Assembly (NCBI RefSeq): GCF_000621585.1
Contig: NZ_JHXY01000005.1
Coordinates: forward strand, 186,001 to 250,000
Reading direction: 5' to 3'
Length of the DNA stretch: 64,000 nucleotides
Source: [Eubacterium] cellulosolvens LD2006
GTDB lineage: Bacteria > Bacillota > Clostridia > Lachnospirales > Lachnospiraceae
Part shown: positions 36,060 to 45,321 of the stretch, one piece after another
Position numbering within the stretch: the first letter of the stretch is position 1
How the letters are laid out: every line of letters begins with the position of its first letter
Program-made: the position numbers and the translations under genes
The notes under the pieces: generated by a model
Seen by the model: the letters and a program-made list of their open reading frames with translations, nothing else
Databases searched by the model: none
What the model was told of the DNA's origin: nothing

Positions 36060-37628
36060 TCATTTCGCGCGCAGAGATTTCGGTGAAGTCCCGAAGTATT
36101 TCTTGAAACAGTTCGAAAAATAACTCACATCCGAATACCCGGTCTGCTCCGCGATATCCGCCAGCTTGTCCTGTGAATTCTGAATCAGCGTCTTTGCTTT
36201 CTCCATGCGCAGAGAAGTCAGATACTCGTTGAGGGTCTTGCCCGTCTCCTCCTTGAACATCTTGCGGAGATAGGTCTGGTTGACAGGCACAAGTCCAAGC
36301 AGATCAGCAACGGAAAGACTGCTGTTTCCGAGGTTTTCCTCCATATAACGGATCACATTTCCCACCACATCATCGGAGGGTTGCTCCTTCTTTTCTTTCT
36401 CATACGTGATCCGTTTATGACAGAGGTCAATCAGCATCTGTTTCCTCTCTTCGGGATCCATCGTATCCGCCAGCATCTGTTCCGGACTGCGGAATTCGCC
36501 GTACAACGCCTTCAGCGATATGCCCGCGTTGATAATATCCGTCAGCAGAATGCTGAGGATCGCGGACGAGAGGCTCTCATAGGACAGGTGCATCCCGGAT
36601 CCGTCCCTCCCGACGGCGTCCCAGGCAAACGCGATATCCTCTTCCATTTTTTCCTCCTGAAGATCGTGAAGGTCACGAATCACCGCCGCCACAACGTCGA
36701 GGGCGTGCACGTCGGATTCCGGTCCCTGCGTCGCCCGGCTGTACTCTCTCTTTCTGCAGTCCCACACCTGTCCGGGTCCCTTGATTCTGAGGGTCTGAAG
36801 CACCCTGGAAAAACAGGCGCGGAGTTTTCCGCAGTTCTCGCAGAAATCGCTGATCACGATCGACGTCTCCACATTCAGCTGATTCCGGATGATGCCGATG
36901 AGATCCGTGAACTCGTAGCCCTTGAATCCCATCGCGGACTCCCGGTCGCGGAAGTTGAGAAGGACCATCAGGTGGGATTCATAGTCCCGGAAGATTACAA
37001 AGGTTCCGTCAATCTCAATCATCCCGGCCAGAATCTCGCGGATCAGTTCGCACCAATTGCTCAGCTGCTCCGGATCCAGCTGTCCATCCGCCCGGAAGCG
37101 GATACCACAGACCAGAAAGTTTTCACCGGACATTCCCAGCTCCCTTACCGCCGTGTCTACAGCTGCCTGTTCCTTCGAATAGACCACTGCCCGCGCACAG
37201 TTCTCCGTCCGCAGCCTCTCATCTCTGTGTTCCTTTTGCTCCAGTTCCACCGCACGGTTCACATTGTCCTGCAGTTTCATCAGGCTGAGCAGCAGTTCCT
37301 GTTTCTCAAAAGGCTTTACGATATAATCGCAGACACCGATTTTGACAGCTCTCCTGGCGTACTCGAATTCATTGTTTCCGGTGATCAGAATAACGGATAT
37401 ATCCGGATAATTCTTCATGATCCTGTCCGCCAGTTCCAGTCCGTTCACATAGGGCATCGTGATATCCGTCAGAACAACATCCGGATAGTATTCGCCGATT
37501 TTCTCCCAGGCCTCTCTTCCGTCCCTCGCCTCGCAGCAGATCTCAAAGCCGTACGCGTTCCAGTCCAGACAACCTCTTAAATATTCAAGAAAAATCGGCA
37601 TATCGTCCACGATCATTATTCGGATCAT
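36060..37628 (-). CDS. YesN-type response regulator, AraC family
   Basis: 522 residues. Receiver domain 1-125 with Asp8-Asp9, phosphoacceptor Asp55 (VVLTDITMPYVNG) and Lys in IVKPFEK. A middle region of about 280 residues of variable sequence, then a C-terminal AraC DNA-binding domain with two helix-turn-helix motifs ([49 protein letters not shown]). It should activate the transporter and lacZ genes when the partner kinase senses sugar. The start overlaps the kinase gene end by 4 bases. Confidence 0.93.
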   Translation of the reverse strand: MIRIMIVDDMPIFLEYLRGCLDWNAYGFEICCEARDGREAWEKIGEYYPDVVLTDITMPYVNGLELADRIMKNYPDISVILITGNNEFEYARRAVKIGVCDYIVKPFEKQELLLSLMKLQDNVNRAVELEQKEHRDERLRTENCARAVVYSKEQAAVDTAVRELGMSGENFLVCGIRFRADGQLDPEQLSNWCELIREILAGMIEIDGTFVIFRDYESHLMVLLNFRDRESAMGFKGYEFTDLIGIIRNQLNVETSIVISDFCENCGKLRACFSRVLQTLRIKGPGQVWDCRKREYSRATQGPESDVHALDVVAAVIRDLHDLQEEKMEEDIAFAWDAVGRDGSGMHLSYESLSSAILSILLTDIINAGISLKALYGEFRSPEQMLADTMDPEERKQMLIDLCHKRITYEKEKKEQPSDDVVGNVIRYMEENLGNSSLSVADLLGLVPVNQTYLRKMFKEETGKTLNEYLTSLRMEKAKTLIQNSQDKLADIAEQTGYSDVSYFSNCFKKYFGTSPKSLRAK

Positions 37629-39448
37629 TTCCTGGTTTCCTCCGTTCTTTCCTCATCACCGAAAGGAATATGAATCAGAATGCGGGTTCCGATCTGATAC
37701 CCGCTCTCGATATCCAGTCCATAGTCCTCCCCATAATAAAGCTTCAGGCGGTGATATACGCTGTACACGCCGAAATGCTTTCTGTCATTGTATGTTCCCA
37801 TCTTAACTTTACTGATCTCCTCCGGTCTTCCGGTGATCTGTTCTTTCAGCGCATCCAGCTGTTCCTGCTTCATTCCGACGCCGTTGTCGGCCAGAATCAG
37901 CATGACGGAGCCGTCCTCGTCACGATAGCCGGAGATCCGGATACTTCCCCATCCCTCCCGCTGTTTGATTCCGTGATAAATCGCGTTCTCCACCAGCGGC
38001 TGCAGAGTCATCTTCGGAATCACCACATTGTCGAGTTCCTCCGGGATATCCACCTCGTACCGGAATTTGTCTCCGTACCGCATGAGCTGAAGATCCAGGT
38101 AATCGATGATGATCTGCTTCTCTCTGGAGAGCATGACGACCTCTTCCGCTCCGGACAGTGTATTCTTGTAATAATCCGCCAGCTTCCTCGTCACGCGGAT
38201 CGCTTCTCTGGTCCGGTTCATCTCGATCAGCATGATGATGATATCCAGGGTGTTGTAGAGAAAGTGGGGCTTTACCTGTTCCTGAATCAGAGCGAGTTCA
38301 TATTCCCTCTTCTTCTGGGATTCTTCATGAATTCTCTGCACCAGCTGCTCATTCTGTTCCGCCATGTAGTTGAAGGTACGGGCAAAATCCCCGATCTCAT
38401 CATTTCTGGTCACCGGAAAACGCACGGAGAGATCTCCGGCCGCGATCTTCATAGCACCGTCCCGAAGTCTTCGGATCGGACCGGTAACCGTCGTCCGGGT
38501 AATGAACCTGCTGAAGCCGCTGAGGACAAAAGCCACCAGCGCCACCGCCGCGAGAATCAGCATGAGCTGCGCCCTTGTCACATTGAACCGGTTCGTATTT
38601 GTAAGCCCGACCATCCGCCAGCCGGTATCCCCGATCGTCCTTCTCGACAACAGATACGTATTGCCGCCGATCCGGATACTCTCGCTTTCCGCGTCACCGA
38701 AAAGCGTCTCGCGAACAGCCGGTGTACTGCGCAGAATCCTGTCCAGCTTCGCGCTCTCCGTAGAATCCGTGCTCGCTACTGCGCCGGTCACAAACGTTCC
38801 GTTTTCGTCGAACAGAAGATAGTCGCTGATCTCACTGTCATAGGCTTTCATCAGGTAGTTCTGACTGATATTTACAAAGAGATAGCCCAGCGTCTTTCCG
38901 CTTGTGATCCTTGTGACGCGGCGCGCGAGAACGATCACTTTCACGCCGTCATAGGACATTGCACCCTCATCGTCGATGTACATCATGGTCTGCGTGCCGG
39001 TTGTACTCTTCAACTCACGGAAATGACCGGACTCCAGAATCGCGAAGCGCTTGTTCACGATCTCATCATCAGAAAAATAAATGCCTCCTTCTCTGCTGAT
39101 GAATACAGCTGACACAATGCCGTCAAAGAGAAGGACATTCCTCTCAAGCGCCGTCCGGATTTCCTGCGCGGTCTTCGAAGTGGTCTTCCCCGTGTAGATT
39201 TCGTTCAGATTCATCGTCAGATTGTTCTGACACAGCGTTCCGCTGTGAAAGACAGATTCCGTCCGGTCCGCCATGACACGGATGCTCTCTTCCGTCTGGA
39301 TCCTGCTCCTTTTCATAATCTCCCGGCTGTACTGCGACACAAGAATAACCGCAGTGAGGATCACAGAGACAATCGCGACGATCATCGTGATGGTCGTTAT
39401 TCTTACGATAATGGAAAAATGGTGTGGCTTCTTCTTCACAGATTTCAA
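37625..39448 (-). CDS. YesM-type sensor histidine kinase
   Basis: 607 residues. Membrane segment near 20-40, an extracellular sensing region (about 45-290), a second membrane segment, HAMP (RRLRDGAMKIAAGDLSVRFPVTRNDEIGDFARTFNYM in pieces), then His_kinase with the phosphoacceptor in QEQVKPHFLYNTLDII, N-box LVENAIYHGI and G-box ADNGVGM. This type senses extracellular sugars, often with a binding protein. Start codon TTG (39448) with GGGAG 8 bases upstream. It lies between the permease genes and yesN, with a hairpin before it. Confidence 0.93.
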   Translation of the reverse strand: MKSVKKKPHHFSIIVRITTITMIVAIVSVILTAVILVSQYSREIMKRSRIQTEESIRVMADRTESVFHSGTLCQNNLTMNLNEIYTGKTTSKTAQEIRTALERNVLLFDGIVSAVFISREGGIYFSDDEIVNKRFAILESGHFRELKSTTGTQTMMYIDDEGAMSYDGVKVIVLARRVTRITSGKTLGYLFVNISQNYLMKAYDSEISDYLLFDENGTFVTGAVASTDSTESAKLDRILRSTPAVRETLFGDAESESIRIGGNTYLLSRRTIGDTGWRMVGLTNTNRFNVTRAQLMLILAAVALVAFVLSGFSRFITRTTVTGPIRRLRDGAMKIAAGDLSVRFPVTRNDEIGDFARTFNYMAEQNEQLVQRIHEESQKKREYELALIQEQVKPHFLYNTLDIIIMLIEMNRTREAIRVTRKLADYYKNTLSGAEEVVMLSREKQIIIDYLDLQLMRYGDKFRYEVDIPEELDNVVIPKMTLQPLVENAIYHGIKQREGWGSIRISGYRDEDGSVMLILADNGVGMKQEQLDALKEQITGRPEEISKVKMGTYNDRKHFGVYSVYHRLKLYYGEDYGLDIESGYQIGTRILIHIPFGDEERTEETRK

Positions 39449-39469
39449 TGTCGTTTCTCCCGGTATGAT

Positions 39470-39501
39470 ACAGGAGCAGGACTGAACAGCCCTGCTCCTG
39501 T
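39470..39501 (-). other. Intercistronic hairpin between permease and sensor-kinase genes
   Basis: Perfect 11-bp stem ACAGGAGCAGG / CCTGCTCCTGT with a 10-base loop. No T-tract follows on the minus strand, so it is probably an mRNA-stability or attenuation element rather than a full terminator. Confidence 0.55.
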
Positions 39502-39557
39502 ACCATGTTTATTCATTCCGTCACAAATTCTTTCGGCTGTATTTTCAGTATACCATA

Positions 39558-40400
39558 TCAGCCTTTCACTGCACCACCGACAGTCATTGCATTCTCTACC
39601 TGCTCCGAGAAAAGTGTGTAGATAATGATTGCCGGGAAGGAAGCGATCACCATGGTTGCACCCATGCCGCCCCAGTCGGTTGTAAAGGATCCCTGGAAGA
39701 AGAGTACTCCCAGAGGAAGTGTCTTCATGGAAGGAATACTTCCGACCAGTACGTTGGCAAGAATGAACTCATTCCACGCATTCAGGAAGGTGTAGATCGC
39801 GAGGGTGATCGTCGCCGGACGCACCAGTGGAACAATGATCTTAAAGAAGGTCTGATAGATCGTTGCTCCGTCCATACATGCGGCCTCCTCGAGTTCCTTT
39901 GGAATTCCCTTGAAGAATCCGTAGTAAACCATACAGGAGAACGCCAGGTTGATTGCGATATACGGGAAGATCAGCGAAAATCTCGTTCCCATGAGATGGA
40001 AGAACTGTACCTGTTTAACAACCGGTATCATGATCGCCTGCGCCGGAATAAACATTCCGATGCCGAGGAATGTACGGAAAAAAGCTTTTCCTTTAAACTC
40101 CATGCGGCTTGTCGCATAGCTGAACAGCAGCGCGCAGAAGATTACTCCTACTACTGTGGCCAGCGACACGATCAGTGAATTCATAAAGTACAGAGGCACG
40201 TTGTACATCTTGAACGCCTTGACGTAGTTCTCAATCCGGAAGTTTGTCGGAAATCCGAACGGATTTGTAATAAAGATCTCATCGTTATTCTTCAGAGAAT
40301 AAAACAGCATCCAGATCAGCGGATACAGGGAAAACGCCGCGTAGATCCAGCAGAAGATCAGGAAAATGATACGTGCGGGACTCTTTTTTAACTTATGCAT
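39558..40400 (-). CDS. Carbohydrate ABC transporter permease (MalG-like)
   Basis: 280 residues with six membrane segments. The EAA loop that contacts the ATPase is clear: LEEAACMDGATIYQTFFKIIVPLVRPA, followed by LNAWNEFILA, the usual MalG-family pattern. It forms the inner-membrane channel with the MalF-like partner; their genes overlap by 8 bases. No ATPase gene is present, so a shared MsmK-type ATPase is expected from elsewhere. Confidence 0.94.
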   Translation of the reverse strand: MHKLKKSPARIIFLIFCWIYAAFSLYPLIWMLFYSLKNNDEIFITNPFGFPTNFRIENYVKAFKMYNVPLYFMNSLIVSLATVVGVIFCALLFSYATSRMEFKGKAFFRTFLGIGMFIPAQAIMIPVVKQVQFFHLMGTRFSLIFPYIAINLAFSCMVYYGFFKGIPKELEEAACMDGATIYQTFFKIIVPLVRPATITLAIYTFLNAWNEFILANVLVGSIPSMKTLPLGVLFFQGSFTTDWGGMGATMVIASFPAIIIYTLFSEQVENAMTVGGAVKG

Positions 40401-41301
40401 TGCGTTTCCTCCTTGCCTTGTTCTCCTCGTCCGCCTCTTTCTTGTCGCGGAATACGAAGTTAATCACCATCATAACTACCATACACTCAAGAACCATGAT
40501 GGTCGCAGCCGCAAGACCGTATCCATACTTGTTCTGTTTGTATGCGGCACTGTACATCATGTACGTCAGTGTGTAGGTCGCACGTCCCGGACCACCACCG
40601 GTCATAATATTCATCTCGGTAAACGCCTTGATACCACCGGTCAGAGAAATTACAAGACAGAACTTGTAGGTCTCTTTCAGAAGCGGAATTGTAATCTTTC
40701 TGTGCGCCTGTGTATTGGTGCAGCCGTCGATTTTTGCCGCCTCGTAGTAGTCGTTCGGAATCGATTTGATTCCGGCGTTGATCAGAGCGAACTGATAACC
40801 CATCCACTGCCATGCGTTTACGAAAGCAACGACAACGATCGCCAGATGTTTGCTGCCCAGCCAGTTCTGTTTGTAATCGCCGAACAGAGCGAAGATATGG
40901 TTCACAAGACCCTGTCCGTCGAGCATTGCCACCCAGAGCTGACAAACGACCGTTACAGAGAGAACAACCGGAATGAAATACGCTACGCGAAGGAATTTTC
41001 TTCCCTTTGTTCTCGGGTCGGAAATCGTAATGGAAAATACCGTGGCGAGAACCATCTGATACAGCGTGATGATCACCGCGAAGATCACCTGGTTCAGATT
41101 GGCTGTGATGAATGTTCTGTTGCGGAACAGTTTCGTATAGTTGTGAATACCGTTGAACACGGCGTCTGTCACGCCGTTCCAGTCGGTGAAGCTGTAACCG
41201 AATACCTGAAGAATCGGAATAAAATCAAAAAGGATAAAAACAGCCAGTGCCGGAAACATGAAAAGCACGATCGCCGTCTTATTACCCAGATATTTTTTCA
41301 T
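40393..41301 (-). CDS. Carbohydrate ABC transporter permease (MalF-like)
   Basis: 302 residues with six membrane segments and the EAA loop YYEAAKIDGCTNTQAHRKITIPLLK; TMKAFTEMNIMTGGGPG-type text appears as GGIKAFTEMNIMTGGGPGRAT. Start ATG 41301 has GAGAGGA 7 bases upstream; a TTG two codons earlier is less likely. Partner of the MalG-like permease. Confidence 0.94.
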   Translation of the reverse strand: MKKYLGNKTAIVLFMFPALAVFILFDFIPILQVFGYSFTDWNGVTDAVFNGIHNYTKLFRNRTFITANLNQVIFAVIITLYQMVLATVFSITISDPRTKGRKFLRVAYFIPVVLSVTVVCQLWVAMLDGQGLVNHIFALFGDYKQNWLGSKHLAIVVVAFVNAWQWMGYQFALINAGIKSIPNDYYEAAKIDGCTNTQAHRKITIPLLKETYKFCLVISLTGGIKAFTEMNIMTGGGPGRATYTLTYMMYSAAYKQNKYGYGLAAATIMVLECMVVMMVINFVFRDKKEADEENKARRKRNA

Positions 41302-41375
41302 GGTCAAATCCTCTCGCAGGAAAAGCCCGACGCTCTCCCGCTCTTTTGTGCCGAAATATATGTGACTGAAAAGAT

Positions 41376-41490
41376 AAGGGCTGTTGTACCGGCATCCGCA
41401 GGTACCTTTGGATTCCTCGCAGACGCGTTTCGTGCGACAGCCCTTTTATGATTCAGATTTTCATGGAAACACGGATTCCTCCGTGTTTCC
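41376..41490 (-). other. Structured intercistronic region between binding-protein and permease genes
   Basis: Two elements in a 280-base gap. Hairpin GGAAACACGG/CCGTGTTTCC (41465-41490, perfect 10-bp stem). Then AAGGGCTGT (41376-41384) pairs with ACAGCCCTT (41437-41445), closing two inner stems (GTACC/GGTAC and CGCA/TGCG), a possible three-way junction. Such stems after a binding-protein gene often stabilise its mRNA and lower expression of the permeases. No gene is seen. Confidence 0.6.
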
Positions 41491-41583
41491 TCTTATATAA
41501 CATCTATCGTATCGTCATTCCCGCGCAGGACGCGCGGCGTATAACTCTGTGAAAAACCAACCGGCTTCCCGTCGAACAGCGGT

Positions 41584-42984
41584 TTATTCCTCTGTGTCGT
41601 CTTTAATCGTTGAAATGAAGTCATCCGCGGAGAACTCACCGGAGATCAGAGCCTGGCTGTTTGCCTGAATGGAATCGTTGAATGTTGCGTTTGTAAGTCC
41701 CCATGTGAACTTCGTTGTGGATGTGATATTCGGAATCTCATCGGAGAGTTTCTGCATCATAGCCGGGAGCTCGGACTCGCTCTGAAGACCTGTGTCGATG
41801 GCTACGAGCGGATTGTGTCTCTTGAGAACCTTTGCCTCACAGTATTTTTCAGCGATGAACTCAGCTACGATGGCCGCGTCATCTGCGTTCTTTCCGTCCG
41901 GGTTTACCGCAAATCCGGAAGAAGATCCGCCGCCGGAGAAGGCGTTTTTGTTTGCCTCATAAGCTTTCTCATCCTTTGCCGGATAGTACATCCAGTCAAC
42001 GTTGTCGCCGAGAGCCTCTGTAGCCTCCTCAATGTACCACTGTCCGTTGAGGATCATGGCAGCCTTTCCTGTCTTGAACATAGAGTTCGCGTTGTCGTAG
42101 TTTGTTGTTGTCGCGTCTTTCTGGAAAAGGCCGTCTTTTACGAGCTTCTCAAGCATTTTCGCTGCTTCTACATACTCCGGATCACCGATAGCGGCTTTTC
42201 CTGTGTCGAGATCTTTCACTCCGCCGTTGTTGTATCTGGTTGCCACAACATCAAAAGCAGCTGTCGCATTCCATCCCTCCTGAGCGAAGAGCGCCAGAGG
42301 TGTGATGTCTTTTTCCTTCAGAGCCTTGATCACTTTCTCGAGATCGTCATAAGTCTTCGGAACCTCAATTCCGTTCTCCTCGAAGATTGCCTTGTTGTAG
42401 TACCAGAGTACATACTCCTGTCCTGAGAACGGGAATACATACATGTTGCCCTCTTCATCGTAGGCAAGCTCTTTGTTTACGTCTCTGAGCTTTGCTGTAT
42501 ATCCTGTGGAATCAGCCACATCGTTGAGTCTCATGATCTGGTTGCTCTCACGGAATGTGTTGATGATATCGGTGGACGCCTGATAGATATCCGGAAGCTG
42601 ACCGGTGGACGCAAGGGTCTTCAGTGTAGCGCCGTCGTCCTGTGCCTGATCAATCTTCTTCAGAGTGACGTTCGGGAACGCCTCCTTCAGAGCCTCTACC
42701 GCATAGTCATACGGCACCTTGGAATCATCATCCGCGTACTGTGTATAGATGGAAAGCTCAAGCGGCTCACCGTTGTTCAATGTCGGATAGTCGCCGTCCA
42801 CCGTAGGCGCAACAACAGTTGATGTGGAAGCAACTTCTTCTGCGCTGTCCGCATCTGCTGACGACGCGGTTTTCTCTGCAGAATCCGACTTGCTCTCGGA
42901 TGTGGATGTGCTCGATCCGCATCCGGCCACAAGTCCACCGACCATTACTGTGCACAATAACGCGCTGATAACTTTCTTTTTCAT
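41584..42984 (-). CDS. Extracellular solute-binding lipoprotein for sugars
   Basis: 466 residues. Lipoprotein signal MKKKVISALLCTVMVGGLVAGC with lipobox LVAGC, then a Ser/Thr/Asp-rich spacer. The mature part follows the family 1 binding-protein pattern (YDDLEKVIKALKEKDITPLALFAQEGW, FKTGKAAMILNGQWYIEEA). It captures the sugar outside the cell for the MalF/MalG-like permeases. AAGGAGG precedes the ATG. First gene of the lacZ operon; promoter region 42985-43190. A small hairpin (CGGCTG/CAGCCG) lies just before the ribosome site. Confidence 0.94.
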   Translation of the reverse strand: MKKKVISALLCTVMVGGLVAGCGSSTSTSESKSDSAEKTASSADADSAEEVASTSTVVAPTVDGDYPTLNNGEPLELSIYTQYADDDSKVPYDYAVEALKEAFPNVTLKKIDQAQDDGATLKTLASTGQLPDIYQASTDIINTFRESNQIMRLNDVADSTGYTAKLRDVNKELAYDEEGNMYVFPFSGQEYVLWYYNKAIFEENGIEVPKTYDDLEKVIKALKEKDITPLALFAQEGWNATAAFDVVATRYNNGGVKDLDTGKAAIGDPEYVEAAKMLEKLVKDGLFQKDATTTNYDNANSMFKTGKAAMILNGQWYIEEATEALGDNVDWMYYPAKDEKAYEANKNAFSGGGSSSGFAVNPDGKNADDAAIVAEFIAEKYCEAKVLKRHNPLVAIDTGLQSESELPAMMQKLSDEIPNITSTTKFTWGLTNATFNDSIQANSQALISGEFSADDFISTIKDDTEE

Positions 42985-43194
42985 GTTTTGTCCTCCTTAT
43001 TCGGCTGACACTGCAGCCGAGTGACAGATTATTTTGTTTCTTCTGTGAGAAAAATCCGTTCCTTTACACCGGATCCGCGGTTCGCCCCCTGCTGTTTTCC
43101 TTATAAACAAAGGGATTGCATCGCCCTCACAGATAATATTTTATGAAATTTTCAAAAACAAAAGAATGAGGATTTCAAAAATTTTTTTGTAAAT

Positions 43195-43236
43195 TTAAAA
43201 AAAGACAGAGGCCGGTAAGCCTCTGTCTTTTGTAAA
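43195..43236 (-). terminator. Intrinsic terminator after the 110-residue hypothetical gene
   Basis: AAAGACAGAGGC/GCCTCTGTCTTT forms a 12-bp perfect stem with a CGGTAA loop, followed on the minus strand by TTTTTTT. It lies 20 bases after the stop codon. Confidence 0.9.
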
Positions 43237-43255
43237 AAGCATTTGTAACTCTCTG

Positions 43256-43588
43256 CTAGTCAAAATGTGCGATGATCTCTCTGTGCGAAGTCAGTACATT
43301 GTTTCTCAGCCTCGGCGGATTCTTCCTTCCGCGCTCTCTCCAGATTTCCTTCAGCGCCGAGTTTACCTGGTCGATTTCTCTTTCTTCTGTGAGTGTCTCC
43401 AGGTCTCCGGTGTCCGGATTCAACACGCCAATATACAGCTTACTGCCAAAAAGCCCCGTTTGAATCAGCTCATACGCAACGAACAGCTTCATGCCGGAGC
43501 CACTGCTGAATGTAAAACTTACTTTCCCCTGCTTTTTCTTCCCCTTAATGACCGTGTCAAATTTCTGATCCGGTACGATCTGAATCAT
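43256..43588 (-). CDS. Hypothetical protein, 110 residues
   Basis: Not recognised. The protein is soluble, basic and without a signal peptide; it contains GKKKQGKVSFTFSSGSGMKLFVAYELIQTG, read in parts, then KLYIGVLNPDTGDLETLTEEREI. The alternating pattern suggests a small beta-rich fold. Its own strong terminator follows, and an AT-rich region lies upstream, so it is a single-gene unit. The reading frame, the terminator and the absence of any other gene here support it as real. Confidence 0.65.
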   Translation of the reverse strand: MIQIVPDQKFDTVIKGKKKQGKVSFTFSSGSGMKLFVAYELIQTGLFGSKLYIGVLNPDTGDLETLTEEREIDQVNSALKEIWRERGRKNPPRLRNNVLTSHREIIAHFD

Positions 43589-43928
43589 TTTCTTATTCCT
43601 CTTATTCTATCCGCTGTAAAATTGTACAGATTTCTGTCATTCCTGTCATTTTTCTGCACGAATACACATATAGTCTATAACAGTTTTTTCCATTGTTCAA
43701 TGTATATTTCATGGGAAAAAAGAGAAAAAAACACAGTTGAATACTTATACTACCGTTATTTTAACGGCACTTTGCTCATTTGTAACTTTTATCTAAATTA
43801 TTGAAATTATTTGACATCCGGCCGCCCCATGCTTTACATCTGTTTTTTCACGGTGTACAATCAAAAACCGGCGGTCTGCGTTCCTGAACGGAAAACCTGT
43901 ACAACTGACAGGGCGGTTCTTTTTCCAA

Positions 43929-43990
43929 AGAGCGATCGTTTTCCATATTTATTTCCTTAAGAGCGATCACTTTCCACATCCGTTTCCTTA
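43929..43990 (+). repeat. Two 31-bp imperfect tandem repeats upstream of the HAD phosphatase gene
   Basis: AGAGCGATCGTTTTCCATAT... (43929-43959) is repeated at 43960-43990 with about five changes; both copies share AGAGCGATC, TTTCCA and TTTCCTTA. They lie 75 bases before the start codon, in the 477-base gap 43589-44065, which otherwise shows AT-rich promoter-like sequence and no gene. Confidence 0.65.
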
Positions 43991-44065
43991 TAAAAAGAAA
44001 GCTTCCGTCCGAAATTTAGAATTACCGTTACACTATTATTTCTTAAAGCAATAAAGGATCTCATT

Positions 44066-44875
44066 ATGCAGTACAAAGCTCTGGCCCTCGACCTCGACGG
44101 CACACTCACGAATTCCAATAAGGAAGTCTCCGATACGAATAAACAGGCGATTCACGACGCTATCCGCGAGGACACGAAAATCATCCTCGCCTCCGGCAGA
44201 CCGGAGATCGGCATCATTCCTGTCGCTGAAGAACTCGATCTTTTCCGCCTCGGCGGATACATTCTCTCCTACAACGGGGGAAAAATCGTCGAATGCAAGA
44301 GCGGCCGCGTCATCCGCAGCGCATCCATACCGGCCGACTGCTATCCGATGATCTGCGACGCCTGCAGAGAATACGGCATCACCGTTGTCTCCTATGACGC
44401 GGACGGCATCATCACTGAGAACACCGACTGCGAATACCTGGAGAAGGAAGAGCGCTGCTGCAGCTGTAAGGCACGAAAAGTAGACAATCTTCTCGACGAA
44501 CTGAAGGAGCCTGTCATCAAATTTCTTGCCATGGGAAAACACGAGGATCTGATCCCGCTCAAAGATTATCTCAACGAAACACTGGGTGATCAGATCAACG
44601 CCTTCTTCTCCGAACCCTTTTTCCTGGAAATCACTGCGAAGGGCATCGAAAAAGCCTCCAGCCTCGATCTTCTGAACCGGATGCTCGGGATCACCAGCGA
44701 CGAACTGATCGCCTGCGGAGACGGCTACAACGACATCTCGATGCTTCGTTACGCAGGCATGGGGGTTGTCATGGACAACGCCTCCGATGAGATCAAACAG
44801 TACGGGGATTACATCGCGCCCTCCAACGATTGTGACGGCGTCGCGCACGTCATCCACCGATTCATCTCGGCATGA
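44066..44875 (+). CDS. Cof-type HAD-IIB phosphatase
   Basis: 269 residues. All HAD motifs are seen: I, LALDLDGTLTNSN (nucleophile Asp10 and Asp12); II, ILASGR; III, GIEKASSL (Lys); IV, CGDGYNDISML; the C2B cap lies between. These enzymes dephosphorylate sugar phosphates or pyridoxal phosphate; the substrate is not predictable. AAAGGA lies 8 bases before the ATG. Monocistronic on the plus strand, followed by the TIR-bounded element. Confidence 0.93.
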   Translation: MQYKALALDLDGTLTNSNKEVSDTNKQAIHDAIREDTKIILASGRPEIGIIPVAEELDLFRLGGYILSYNGGKIVECKSGRVIRSASIPADCYPMICDACREYGITVVSYDADGIITENTDCEYLEKEERCCSCKARKVDNLLDELKEPVIKFLAMGKHEDLIPLKDYLNETLGDQINAFFSEPFFLEITAKGIEKASSLDLLNRMLGITSDELIACGDGYNDISMLRYAGMGVVMDNASDEIKQYGDYIAPSNDCDGVAHVIHRFISA

Positions 44876-44893
44876 CGTAGCCTCAATTATATA

Positions 44894-45219
44894 CGCGAAA
44901 TCGGCCAAAGCATGCAGCGCGAACACTTGGAAGCGGAGGGTGCTGAACGTCCAGGGGACGTTCGTTTAGCACCGACCGTAGCAGCGCGGAGACCGAAGCG
45001 CGAGCATAGCGTGGGTGCGGCGCTGAACGTCCGGGGGACGTTCGTTTAGCGCGGACCGGAGCGGAGCGTAGACGTGCAATGTCTGAGACCCGCTTTGTAC
45101 ATCGCCCGAAGGGCATAAGACAAAGCGGTTGAGCTTTTTGCGGGAGCACCCCGCAATAGGCGGCGGAGCGCTGAGGACGAGAGCGACGTGTGAGCATGTA
45201 TACTTTGGTCGATTTCGCG
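44894..45219. mobile_element. Structured MITE-like element of about 326 bp with terminal inverted repeats
   Basis: The left end CGCGAAATCGGCCAAAG..CATGC (44894-44915) is mirrored at the right end (45194-45219, one mismatch plus a TATA insertion). Inside: two nearly identical 28-base hairpins, CTGAACGTCC-NGG-GGACGTTCG..TTAGC (44939-44973 and 45020-45052), 80 bases apart; a CCGCTTTGT/ACAAAGCGG hairpin with an inner GCCC/GGGC stem (about 45091-45128); and GCGGGAGCACCCCGC. No long protein is convincing. It looks GC-rich compared with the flanks. It could be a non-autonomous transposon or a structured RNA. Confidence 0.6.
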
Positions 45220-45264
45220 AAACCTTCTGCTCCATAGAGAATTCTGTAGATTATCCTGAGGAAC

Positions 45265-45309
45265 AACGAGAAAACGCCGTGCACGATTCGTGCACGGCGT
45301 TTTCTCGTT
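45265..45309 (-). terminator. Terminator after the GH9 cellulase gene (bidirectional)
   Basis: Perfect 21-bp stem AACGAGAAAACGCCGTGCACG / reverse complement with a 3-base loop, 12 bases after the cellulase stop. The T-tract is only moderate on either strand, but the stem is the strongest in the window. Confidence 0.8.
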
Positions 45310-45321
45310 CATATAGCGCGT

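Noticed and set aside
37670-39112. Plus-strand open frame of about 480 codons opposite the sensor kinase
   Set aside because: Shadow of the YesM frame; no motif or start site.
44036-44926. Minus-strand open frame of about 296 codons opposite the HAD phosphatase
   Set aside because: The plus frame has all four HAD motifs and a good ribosome site; the minus frame has none.
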